Shown: one piece after another, positions 21,413-31,600 of the stretch | How positions within the stretch are numbered: the first letter of the stretch is position 1 | How the letters are laid out: each line of letters opens with the position of its first letter | DNA from: Dactylis glomerata | Taxonomy: Eukaryota; Streptophyta; Magnoliopsida; Poales; Poaceae | DNA length: 64,000 bases | Assembly: GCA_007115705.1 (NCBI GenBank) | Contig: QXEO01000222.1 | Location: 1,183,179 to 1,247,178 of the forward strand | Direction of reading: 5' to 3' | Notes under the pieces: model-generated | Databases searched by the model: none | Told to the model about the DNA's origin: nothing | What the model saw: the letters and a program-made list of their open reading frames with translations, nothing else | Position numbers and translations under genes: made by a program

Positions 21413-22385
21413 TATTTTTTCCTCTCATGCCTACACTGCAAAAAAACATATAAAAATGATAAAAACTTCAAATTTAAAAATCTGTCGACATGCATGTACC
21501 TCACACAACCAACTTTTAGGGAAATTTTGAAAATCTAAATTTTGATTTTTTTGCAAAATAAGATTGTTTTGAATTAAAATGGCTATAACTTTTGTGCACG
21601 AACTCAAAAAAAATTAAAAAAAAATCTAAGCAAAAAGTTACATCCGATTTCAATGGCCGTAGGACGTTTGCACAAATGATAGATTTTCAAAATTCCAAAG
21701 GGAAATTTTTTTTGTTACAAAAGTTTTTTTTCTTCTATGTCAAGTTAGACTTTCTAAAACAAGAAACTTCAATTAACTGAACATTGCATAAACTAATGTT
21801 ATAGTTTTCTATTGACTGAGACTCAAGGGAATCTAAATTTACTTGGATATAACATATTCATTCCAAAATTCCATACAAAATTTTAGCATTGTTACTTCTA
21901 AAAAATAAGTCATGTATGATTATTCAAGTTTCTATTCATCTTCTATATCTCAAAAGATATACCATGCATTTTTTGTGGTAACATTGTCTCCGCTTCTCAT
22001 TCTGTCATGATGATTAATTGTTTGTAATTTAGAACAATTCCTTAATAATTTGTTTTAATGGAATTCCTGGATTGAGGCTATAATACTATGTTGGCCTGGA
22101 TAGTAATAAATTCACATATTATGGGTATTAATATCTAGTTTGCATTAAGAACATTAAATGCATTGAATAGTATCCAATTTAAAAGTTTTCGTCCATTGTG
22201 CTTGAATGGATTTGTACACATATATCCCTAATTAATTGGAATAATTGTTATTGCCTTGGTATTAAAATTATCTTTTATCGGAAAACAATTAACACACATA
22301 ATGCTCCTAATCTGTCACAACTTATCCATTTAATTTGTCTTAACTAAATTCCTCAAATAAAGTTACTAGAAAATATGTCGTCTTC
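21413..22385. other. AT-rich intergenic region upstream of the defensin-like gene
   Basis: Nothing recognisable beyond A/T-rich sequence. There is no domain in the short open frames. Confidence 0.5.
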
Positions 22386-22394
22386 TATAAAAAA
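22386..22394 (+). promoter_or_regulatory. Candidate TATA box of the defensin-like gene
   Basis: TATAAAAAA lies 98 bp before the ATG at 22484, in an otherwise AT-rich upstream region. The position fits a plant core promoter. Confidence 0.45.
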
Positions 22395-22483
22395 AACTCA
22401 CCATTTCTCATTTGAGTTCATCATCATAAGTCAATAGTCCAACAACCATCCACAAATTCCATCAACGCCACATTTTATCTAAG

Positions 22484-22800
22484 ATGAAAACTACCATAGT
22501 GTTATTTCTAACCCTTGCCTTTCTTATGGTAGCATCAGGTACAGTTTGACATTGTAATATATTATTTTCATGTCATTCAACAAATTATGTTCATGATGTT
22601 CGATTTGATTCATGTTATTTTTTTCAGATGCCAAAGAATGTAGGACACGTGGTATCCCGCCGTTTGGTAAGGCGTGCACCATTGAATCATGCAAAGCTTC
22701 ATGTGAAACGCTGAACATCATATGTCATACTTATGGTAGAGTCTGCAATTGGAGTAGCTCTTGCACTAGCAATGGGTGCTACTGTACCAATTGTGTTTAA
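22484..22800 (+). CDS. Defensin-like cysteine-rich secreted peptide, 75 residues, exons 22484-22538 and 22628-22800
   Basis: Exon 1 encodes a signal peptide (MKTTIVLFLTLAFLMVAS) and stops after the first base of the next codon at a GGTACA donor. An 89-bp intron ends in TTTTTTCAG. Exon 2 encodes a mature peptide with ten cysteines (ECRTRG, ACTIESCKASCE, IICHTYGRVCNW, SSCTSNGCYCTNCV), stopping at TAA 22798-22800. A single intron at the signal-peptide boundary and a C...C-x3-C...C-x-C pattern are the hallmarks of plant defensin-like (DEFL/LCR) genes. These act in the apoplast as antimicrobial or signalling peptides; the target of this one is unknown. Ten cysteines is more than the usual eight. 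The gene is too short and split for simple ORF scanning, which makes it easy to miss. Confidence 0.75.
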
Positions 22801-25800
22801 GAAATCTACCAAAAAATGGTTAATAATTAAAAAATGAAATAACATGGAATGTTGACCTGAATAATAATAATGGCCATAATAGTATTGCAGTACCAACAAA
22901 TTAGCCAATCACTAGACATGTGTAATATGGATATGAATATATGATGTTCATTGCTTGTGTTAGCATTTGATGCATGTGAAATTGTTTTTTCATCCTACAC
23001 GATCACCCAAGATCTATTTCCATGAAGATGTGATAACGAGATTCGATCATGAGTCTGGGGACCCTGGTTTACCATCCGGGATTCCCGTTATGCATACAAT
23101 TAACGATCCCAGGAATAGTTTCCTTCAGATGATATTACCATGCAGGGCAAGTTCACAACTAAGAAGCGGAAACCAAATAGCGTTGATGACCCACGTCATG
23201 CCTACTACCCTACAAGCAACTAACTGGGAGACGTTCCTATTTCACACTGGCATTACGTCGTACCCATCACCATTTTCATTGAAGTCCTCCTCCAAGTCCG
23301 ACCAAGTAAATAGCCAGGGACAAAGCCGTGAGTACAGTTTGGAATTGTACTCGCAAACCAACTAAAGAGAGTGTGATTGATATGCAGTTTGGCTATAGCA
23401 AGGATATGTTCTAGACTAGTTTGCTTTCTTTTGAAAAACTCCTTTTTCTCGTGTCGATATAGCATGTCCAGAACGGTGTTCTACGACATCTCTATATCTC
23501 TATTAAAACGTTTTATAAAACAATTTTTTAGTAAATCTCTAGGAAGGGGGTAACCCTTTCTATTTATAAAACCAGGTCAATCACACATGACCATCTCCAA
23601 TTCCTTGGCAGTACCCTACAAGTACTCCAAACCATACCCATGCCACGGTAGTACCCTCTGAGTACTTTGTCTAGCACAAATCCTCCTTTTTCCAATAACC
23701 ACTTTTGAAACAAAACCCGACACAGGTTAAGTATGGCCATTCCAACCGTCCATGACCGAGGACTTAGCTATTCGAAAAAATTTACACTATGCAGAGGTTG
23801 TAAGCTTCACCCACACTATAAGAATACTTGTCGTGTGGGCATCATCCTCGCATAATAGCCTATGCGACGACAAGCACCCGATCAGAACCTTCCGCTCATC
23901 TGCCTTAGTACGGGTGCCTAACCTGTAGAGTATACCTCCCAGCAAACCTTGGCTGCCTACCTCCATTTCTTGAGTGTAGCTCCAGTGCCACGGCGGGAGA
24001 ACCCAAGTTTCCTCCAGTCGGATAAATCCCGAAGGATCCCGATTTATAATTGCCCCATTTCCTGAGACAACCTGGATTCCAGTTAGCGTGCACCAACTTC
24101 CTGTGCACCGCAAGCCCTTATATAGTTATGAGGCTCCCGCACTAAGGCAAACAAACTTCGGGCTAAGCCCCATCCCATACTAGGGTAATGTGGTTGCACG
24201 GGAGAAATTGGTTTGGAAAACACTTATACGCAATGCCCTTTTCTTAAATCCATCAACTCTTTTTTCTCCATTTTTCAAAACCTCATTTTCTGAAATCTAT
24301 CAATGGAATAGTTCCTTATTCCAAGGTTTTCGAAGACATTTTCAATATCACATTTTGAGTGTTCCCAACGTAGAGTTTTTGCTCCACTACAAGGTTTTCC
24401 AAAGTTCATGATGTTAATCATCAAGCCACTAACCCAGGGGATAAGTAGGTGTCAAGAAGTGTCATCCATGAGGATGGTAGAAAATGACTTGTGGAGCCAA
24501 GTCGCCAACAATTGCTATCTAGAGGTAATAGCAATATAAAACATGGATTTTTGTAAATATTTATAAACATGCAATAAGTAAAACTAGGATCAGATATGAA
24601 TCATGTTTGGATGGCTTGCCTTTCTCAGCTTGTCCCTGCCCTCTCCTTGATAATCAAATACTTCCCCCTCCTCAGAATACCCGGTGTCGCTTGAATCTAG
24701 CGCTGATATAAAATAACAACATAAGTATGCAAGAATAAACAAGCCACACACATCATCACATCAAACATTTCACACCAAGCAATTATCAGAAGCAAACAAG
24801 TTTATTCACTGATCATTTCCAGGTGTTTTTATAACAATTGCTATTTTTAAGAATAAAACAATTATTTACCTATTAACTAAACCCTAATGGAGCTCCAAAT
24901 AACAAGCAAGCAATTCAATTGGTTGAAAACATGATACCAGCATACCAATAGAAAGGTATCATTTTTACGAATACAACAAAAGTGGATTCACTCAAAAAGG
25001 GTTTGTGGTTAATTTTATATGATTTTTCTATTGATAACAATGGCTGAAAAGCTATTTAATTCTCAGAAATTGTCTGATAATCAAAAAAATCTACTATCTG
25101 AGGTTTTATAAGTAGTTGCAATACATGATTCATGAAAATTGTAATCATGCCAAAATCATGCATATATTAGGTTTAATAAATTAAGCAAGTCAATTTAACC
25201 TAAGTAGCATACTAATTACTACTACAGACATACACATCAAAAGGCACCCATTCTAGTGCCACATGCAAGACAACATATCATAATATCACTGAAAATTTGA
25301 AGCACACAATTTTGATCTACAGAACCACATATTTGGATTTTTGAGTGAAAAGGGCCATTTAAATAACAAACATTTTACAGGGATTTAGAAAACATGCATG
25401 CAGTACCATTGGCCAGATAACAATATAAGGAGTTCATAGAAACCTGAATCACTAAATTTGAACACTCAGAGAATATTCTATGCAATTTACAAGCTAAGAA
25501 GGATTAATTATTGTTAACATTCACAGGAATAAAAAAAAGATAAACGACCCGTAACCACCGGATCTAGACAGATCCACGCTGAGCCAGCCCAATCTACCTG
25601 GCCGCGCGGGAGCCCGCATGCAACCTTGGACTAAGGGGGCGAACCGTTACCATGTTGTCGATCAGGAGATGAAGGGTGGAGAGGAGGCCACGTCGACGCG
25701 TGCCGGCGGCGACCAGAACTGACGGTGGAGTCCACTCCAATGCGATGCTTCGTACACTCCATCTATTGTTGCCTCTACATCTTAGGGAGGTTCACGACCT

Positions 25801-26692
25801 TTTTACAGAAGTGTGCACGCGCCTGGAGGATACGGCAAAAGACCTTTTCTCTTGGCACGGATGGAAGCATAATCTATGGATTGGCTCTCCACCATCTTAG
25901 ACGTTTACAATTTTTCATTATGATATGTAATTTGCCTATTTTTACTTTTAGTTGCTCGGATTCTGGTGTGTCGCGGCTGTGTGCTGTTAAGGAGTATTAG
26001 TATTGGTCAGGTCTCTAGGAGTCCGTATTTGTCTAGATTTATTATCCTTGTACTCTAAGTCAGATGTACTATATATTGTGGCATTTGGCCCCCTAATAAT
26101 ACAAGTTGCTACTTGTCTAACATGTGCATCTTATTATGTAGAGGCGGGTGTAATACTGCTTAATACTCTTTAAGTAATAAAAAGTCCATTATTGAAAAAA
26201 GCGTCGATGCCTACGAAGATCGTAACTCTCTTCCGAATGCTATTGAGGTTACTTTCTCTTCGTGCTATGGCTCCACGTTAAAACTCTTGATAGTCTTTGT
26301 TTGGGCGGCGGTACCTCCTGGGGGCGTCGCGTTGGAGCTCGGGTTCTCCACGATCTCTTACCGTTGTCTTTGGTGGCAAGTTTAGCTCTTCTTGTACCTT
26401 TTTGTTTACTCTAATGTTCTTTTAAGAGGGTTTTCTAATGTTTGGCTTTTTTCAAGAAGAAAGAACCATATTAGTAATTCAAAAAATTGTAGGACCAAGG
26501 AAACCAAGTCCTTCAACATTTTTTCGATTGGAAAACCAACTCTTTGTCGCAGCATTACATTACTTGCTGTAGAGAGCCTGTATGACTATAACTTGTTGCA
26601 ACATTACATGATTAACCACAGCATTGAATTAGCAACAACCGGATCGTCATCCACGCAGAAGGCCAGACACATAATTTGAAGACTAAATACGA
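22801..26692. other. Long stretch without a supported gene
   Basis: Several blocks look repeat-derived (22960-23380, 23560-24180, 24420-24720), with moderate GC and no coding potential, but I found no paired termini, primer site or domain. 25560-25900 is GC-rich with short frames lacking domains. The A-rich end near 26170-26195 could be the tail of a retroposon, but nothing upstream supports it. Confidence 0.35.
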
Positions 26693-26792
26693 AACTACAT
26701 AATTAAGCAAGCACGATTCCTAATCAAAACACGAGTAATAGCATCGATCCACCGGTTACAACACAAGATACCGATCAATGCACGAACGGCCT

Positions 26793-27329
26793 CTAATTCT
26801 GGGTCACGGCCGCCCAAGCAAAGAACCCGTGCACGAGCGCGAAGAGGCCCATGAGCAGCACCCCCAGGAGCGAGCCCGAGCCATACCCGGCGACGCCTGC
26901 GTGGTTGCCGGGGCCGCAGCCGGTCCGGTAGCGGAACCCGTCCAGGTAGGCGACGACGGCAAAGACGGACGCGGCGAAGGAGCAGGGCGCGGTGAGGAGG
27001 AGCTTCCCGCGCAGCCAGAGCCTCGTCCAGCCGGCGGTGATGGAGCCGATGCCCACGCCGTCGGGGTCGAAGGCCTTGGTGCCCCTGGTTTTGGCGGCCC
27101 GGGCGGCGGCGGACTCGGCCATGCGGAGATCTGTGGAGACCATGAAGAGGAGCAGGGCGGCGGAGATGGCGTAGAGGACGAGGGAGTACTGGGCGACGAC
27201 GACGCGACGGTAGAGGTCCCACCCGCACGCGTTGGCGGGGTCTGTCGGGGTCGCGCTGAGAGTGCCCAGGAGGAAGACCATGCCCACCATCTTGAGCTGC
27301 GTCTCCGCGACGATCTTGAACATCGCCAT
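26793..27329 (-). CDS. Predicted four-helix membrane protein, 178 residues, function unknown
   Basis: The ATG at 27329 sits in a strong context (GCGCCATGGCG), and the frame runs to a stop at 26793. An upstream extension of the frame to 27404 has no ATG. Four hydrophobic segments are visible: about residues 10-26 (LKMVGMVFLLGTLSA), 46-64 (QYSLVLYAISAALLLFM), 111-127 (LLLTAPCSFAASVFAVV) and 152-174 (LLGVLLMGLFALVHGFFAWAAV). Between the second and third lies a basic, Ala-rich loop (AESAAARAAKTRGTKAFD) with a conserved-looking GIGSITAGWTRLW. GC content is high throughout, as in many grass genes. I do not recognise a named family. It looks like an intact single-exon host gene. Confidence 0.65.
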   Translation of the reverse strand: MAMFKIVAETQLKMVGMVFLLGTLSATPTDPANACGWDLYRRVVVAQYSLVLYAISAALLLFMVSTDLRMAESAAARAAKTRGTKAFDPDGVGIGSITAGWTRLWLRGKLLLTAPCSFAASVFAVVAYLDGFRYRTGCGPGNHAGVAGYGSGSLLGVLLMGLFALVHGFFAWAAVTQN

Positions 27330-27717
27330 GGCGCTGGCGCTCGCTACTCTCACGGTCAGCGGCTCTGGCTGCTGACTACGGACAGGGGGAGGAACGGAGG
27401 GCAACGGCTGGCTTTGGGATGCTGGCTGGGTTTATGAAGGAGGAGCGAGGTTGAATATTTGAATTTAAATTTGAACTTGATCCAACGTATCGGGCTACCG
27501 CATCTCTCCCTGCTCCATGTACTGTAAAAAGCTAGCTAGCTTTTCATTGTGCAGCCCAACCAGGGCCGGTCAATTGCCTTCTTCGGCTTCCCCGATCTCT
27601 AGCGACAGATCGCTAATTTTGGCTAGGCACCAAAAGGAGACAAAGAGAGGGGAGAGGGCGGGGGCATGCTTTGGACCAACGGGGGAGAGATAAGGCGCGC
27701 GCATGGCTTTGCACCTT
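27330..27717. other. 5' flank of the membrane-protein gene, up to the Mutator-like insertion
   Basis: No gene is supported. On the minus strand ATAAAC near 27430 may serve as a weak TATA element. The stretch ends at the 9-bp target duplication TTGCACCTT (27709-27717). Confidence 0.45.
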
Positions 27718-27875
27718 GAGGAAATTGTACATAACACTAATTGTTGGTGCTGTTTTTTGCACAGAACAGAGTCTAGAATTTTTTTTTGCATAAAACATCA
27801 GGTTTTGCCGTAAACTGTTGCGTAAAATACTAATCATATTATTAATAGGATAGACACCCAATTAGGTGCATAGGC
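27718..27875 (+). repeat. Left terminal inverted repeat of the Mutator-like element
   Basis: It begins GAGGAAATTGTACATAACAC and pairs with the complement of 56262-56419 along about 158 bp. Confidence 0.8.
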
Positions 27876-27891
27876 CGTATTTTTTTAACTG

Positions 27892-28317
27892 GTGCAAACG
27901 GTCATGTTTCAAGGTTGGGATGTTGTAATCACGGTACCGACGCGTGGTAGGCCGCCTTTGCCTAACACGGATGATTACCGCATCGACAGCTCGAGATATG
28001 ACGCTGAATTTTTCCAAGAAGAAGGGCTTCTAGGAAATTTCACTATCAACTTGGAGATCGATGAGGACATGGTCGTAGATGACGAAGAAGACGAAGCTGC
28101 ACACATGGAGGAAGACACTCCGCACGATGAAGTGGAGGAGGTTAAGAACCAACATGACGTGACATTACTTGAGCGATTCCACCAAGGCCTTGACCTTGAT
28201 GATCCGGCCGGCCCACCTCCAGATTATGTGCCTGATCATTGGTGGGGAAATCTTGATAGCGATGACGAAACATTGGATCCAAGAGTGGATCGTAGTGATA
28301 TCGACACGGGCTACTAA
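27892..28317 (+). pseudogene. C-terminal fragment of a CACTA transposase (TNP2/TnpD-like)
   Basis: The open frame reads GWDVVITVPTRGRPPLPN, then an acidic tail (DEDMVVDDEEDEAAHMEED) ending DRSDIDTGY. This resembles the acidic C-terminus that follows the catalytic region in plant CACTA transposases. The start is not a real N-terminus; the frame simply enters from the Mutator-like left end, so the catalytic domain is missing. Its place, upstream of a second multi-exon TnpA-like gene, matches En/Spm gene order. Confidence 0.5.
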
Positions 28318-28334
28318 AGTGATTTGTAATAGCT

Positions 28335-28495
28335 AAACTATTTACGTATGTCCTCTATCATGTGTAATAATGGATTTCTGTAGCTAGACTATTTATATAT
28401 GTCCTCTATCATGTGTAATAATAGATTTCTGTTTATTCAAACTATTTATGTATGTCCTCTATCATGTGTAATAATGGATTTCTGTTTATTCAAAA
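28335..28495. repeat. Tandem repeat of about 52 bp, three copies
   Basis: The core TATGTCCTCTATCATGTGTA starts near 28347, 28398 and 28451. It lies between the two CACTA gene remnants. Confidence 0.75.
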
Positions 28496-29367
28496 TTTCA
28501 TGCATGTATTAATATTCATTGTCTACCATGTGTACTAACGGAGATTCTCTTTATGTCAATGCAGGTGATTGAAAAATGCCAGGAGGATGAGCTGTGAAGA
28601 AGACAAAGCAAGTGGCCAAAAAAGTCAAGTCGGTGAAATCTTTGTTCAGCAAGACGGTTGCCAAGCCTGGAGGATCCAGTTCTAGTCAGACTCAGAGTCA
28701 GCCAACTGTAGGCGCATTGCGTTGCCGCTCCAGGAGGCCTGCTCGAGCTCTTTCTCCTTCTCCACCCCCTGCAGAGGAGGAAGAGGGAGATGCTGAGGAG
28801 GGTGGGGGCTGGCAGCACAAGGAGGGTGGGGACCAGCAGCACGAGGAGGGTGGGGGCCAGCAGCACGAGGAGGGTGCTGAGGAGCCACACTAGCAGCCTG
28901 AGCTGACTGAGGAGGAGGCTGAGGAGGAGGCTGACTGGGCGAGCTTGTACGAGGACCGCGCCGACTACGACAAGCAGCGGTGGATACCTGTGCCTATGGA
29001 TCCGTTTGAGGAGCGCAACGAGGGCATGAAGCATCCTTTGCCCCACAAGGTTTGGCAGCGTGGGCCTGCTGGGCTCCCTGAGAGACTGATACGTCTCAAA
29101 CGTATCTATAATTTTTGATGCTCCATGCTTGTTTTACACCATTTGCCTTGCGTTTCGTTACACTTCGTGGCGTTTTTATGCATTTTCCGGAACTAACCTA
29201 TTGACAAGATGCCACAGTGCCAGTTCCCTGTTTTCTGCTGTTTTTGTGTTTCAGAAAAGCTACACAGGAAATATTCTCGGAATTGGACGAAACAAAAGCC
29301 AGAAGTCTTATTTTTCCCGGAAGCTTCCCGAAGACCGAAAGAGAGCCGGAGGGGGGCCAGAGGCCGC

Positions 29368-29421
29368 CCTCACACATAGGTGGCGCGGCCCAGGCCCTGG
29401 CCGCGCCACCCTGGTGTGAGG
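29368..29421. repeat. GC-rich palindrome, E1 5' LTR
   Basis: The left arm CCTCACACATAGGTGGCGCGG pairs with a right arm whose complement reads CCTCACACCAGGGTGGCGCGG. Confidence 0.85.
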
Positions 29422-29456
29422 AGCCCCTGGCTGCCCCCTGACGACGCCCCTTTGCC

Positions 29457-29464
29457 TATATAAA
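29457..29464 (+). promoter_or_regulatory. TATA box of the E1 5' LTR
   Basis: TATATAAA in the context TTTGCCTATATAAATCCTCGG, directly downstream of the palindrome. It should mark the U3/R region of the LTR. Confidence 0.7.
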
Positions 29465-30639
29465 TCCTCGGGACGGAAAACCCTAGAGGAGTCGGCGAAA
29501 TTTCTAGAACAGTTCCGCAGCGCCGCCGCCGTCGAAGACAAATTTCGGGGGACAGAAGTCTCTATTCCGGCACCCTGCCGGGATGGGGAAGTGCCCCCGG
29601 AGTCATCTCCATCGGTCTCCATCGCCGTCTCCGCCGTCTCCATCGACCTCACCGCCATCTCCATCAACCTTGCTGTCTCCTATGATGAGGAGGGAGTAGT
29701 TCATCCCCGGGGCTGAGGGCTCTACCGGTAGCTATGTGGTTCACCTCTCTCTCCCATGATGTGATCTTTATGTGATCGTGAGCTTTGTATCATGTTGAAT
29801 AAGTAGATGTTACTCTTCTTCATTATGTGTACTCTAGTGTGTTATTAAAGTAATCTATTCCTCCTGCCATGGTGTAACGGTGACAGTGCGTGCATCATGG
29901 TGGTACTTGGTCTAGGCTACGATTGTGATCTCTTATGGATTATGAGAATAATTACCGCTATGATAGTATTGAAGTGATCTTTTCCTCCTTTCATGGTGTA
30001 ATGTTGACAGTATGTGCACCGTGTTAGTACTTGGTCTAAGTTGCAATAATATCTATCTTGAATTGTGATCTGATTTGGATATCTCTATGAGTGGTGTTTG
30101 TCAAGTACTTGATGAACTTTAAGGGGTGCTTCTATAGCCACTACGCAATGATTAGTGTTGTTCAATAGGAGAGTAATTCAGAGTACCATAGTGAAGAGAA
30201 GTTTTCTATTGGTTCAATTATGTTATATTTGTTGGGAGTGTGTCCACTAGTGAAAGTATGATCCCTAGGCCTTGTTTCCAAGCTTTGCACACCATTTACT
30301 TGCTGTTTTGTTACATGTTTGCTCGCAGCGATATTTATTTTAAATCACATTTACTACTCATAATCATCTATACCACTTGTATTTCACTATCTCTTCGCCG
30401 AACTAGTGCACCTATACATCTGACAAGTGTATTGGGTGTGTTGGGGTACACAAGAGACTTTCTGTATCGTAATTGCAAGGTTGCTTGAGAGGGATAGCTT
30501 TGACCTCTTCCTCCCTGAGTTCGATAAACCTTGGGTGATCCACTTAAGGGAAACTTGCTGCTGCTCTACAAACCTCTGCACTTGGAGGCCCAACACTGTC
30601 TACAAGATCAGAAGCGTGCGTAGACATCAAGCTCTTTTC

Positions 30640-30657
30640 TGGCGCCGTTGCCGGGGA
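30640..30657 (+). other. Primer-binding site of E1, tRNA-Asp
   Basis: TGGCGCCGTTGCCGGGGA is the complement of the 3' end of plant tRNA-Asp (CCCCGGCAACGGCGCCA). It begins 10 bp after the LTR. Confidence 0.9.
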
Positions 30658-30790
30658 GGTAAGGTAAAAGGTACTCACATCCTTTGGCTACTAAGTCTTT
30701 TAGTTGCTAGTGAGTGCTCGGAGTTATTTCCTTTAGATTCTGCAATTACATATTTTTGTTTCTTGTTTTTATTTTCACTAGTTAGGCTTA

Positions 30791-31600
30791 ATGGAAAACA
30801 ATGAGTTCGTTAGTCTTTTTCCTGAGTTTAGATATGAAGTGTTTGAAGAGAAAATTGAAAAACCTTTGGAGCTTAATTTGCATGCTAATAGTGTTGTTAG
30901 TATGAATGTTTCGAACACTGTTATTACTAATGCTATAGAAAAGTCTAAGCTTGGGGAAGCTGGTTTTGTTAAGCATGATATTTTTAGTTCCCCAGCTTTA
31001 GTGGAGAAAGTTTGCTATGATGATATGTTTGATGAATATGCTTTGCGACATAGTAATTCTCTAGCTTGTGATGATACTAAACCTCTAGTTTATGATGGCT
31101 ATGATGATGAGTATAATATTTTCAGTTCACCTACTATTGAGGATAAAATTAGTTATGATTACAATATGCCTCCTATTTATGATGATTATGGTGATGAGAA
31201 TAATTATTCTATTGAATTTGCTCCTACTACTATTGTTCTTGTGGTGAGTATTAATTCTTTTATGCATGTGGCTCATGATAGGGATGCTTTATGTGATAGT
31301 TATATTGTTAGTTATATTCATGATGCTACTGAAAGTTATTATGAGAGAGGGAAACATGGTTTGGTGGATCTCAACAATATTAAGTTTCCCCTCTTTATGT
31401 TGCAAATCTTGAAGTGGTACTTGTTTTATCTATCCATGCTTGCTACTATGTGCCTCGTTGATTTATTTTCTTACAAGATTCCTATGCATAGGAAGTGGTT
31501 TAGATTTAAATGTCTTTCATATCTGCTTTTTGATGCTCTCTATTGCTTTAAGTTCCTATATGGCGCTTTTGCCTCAAGCTCTTATATGGCGCCCACATGA
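30791..31600 (+). CDS. Accessory ORF of E1 in the gag position, 269 residues
   Basis: ATG 30791 to TGA 31598-31600. It begins MENNEFVSLFPEFRYEVFEE and matches the F ORF (15521-16369) along its length, lacking about 13 residues near position 80. It has an acidic, Tyr-rich centre (VYDGYDDEYNIFSSPTIED, PPIYDDYGDENNYS) and hydrophobic stretches near residues 200-225 and 245-262. There is no retroviral zinc knuckle, protease or polymerase motif and no recognised domain. It sits exactly where gag starts in autonomous E3 and shares the MEN-F-LF start. It may be a divergent structural protein, or an ORF kept for RNA packaging; both ideas are speculative. It is intact in both copies seen. Confidence 0.6.
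   Translation: MENNEFVSLFPEFRYEVFEEKIEKPLELNLHANSVVSMNVSNTVITNAIEKSKLGEAGFVKHDIFSSPALVEKVCYDDMFDEYALRHSNSLACDDTKPLVYDGYDDEYNIFSSPTIEDKISYDYNMPPIYDDYGDENNYSIEFAPTTIVLVVSINSFMHVAHDRDALCDSYIVSYIHDATESYYERGKHGLVDLNNIKFPLFMLQILKWYLFYLSMLATMCLVDLFSYKIPMHRKWFRFKCLSYLLFDALYCFKFLYGAFASSSYMAPT

Larger units (their letters stand above)
29087..30629 (+). repeat. 5' LTR of E1, 1543 bp
   Basis: TGATACGTCTC to TAGACATCA. It contains the palindrome at 29368-29421 and a TATA box (TATATAAA, 29457-29464) 36 bp after it. Confidence 0.92.

Noticed and set aside
22967..23365. 132-residue open frame
   Set aside because: No domain or start context, in a stretch that looks repeat-derived.
27330..27404. N-terminal extension of the membrane-protein frame
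   Set aside because: There is no ATG; the frame only opens with TTG. The ATG at 27329 has a strong context.
26695..27437. Long GC-rich frames on both strands overlapping the membrane-protein gene
   Set aside because: They are shadows caused by high GC; their sequences are Arg/Gly/Glu-rich without domains.
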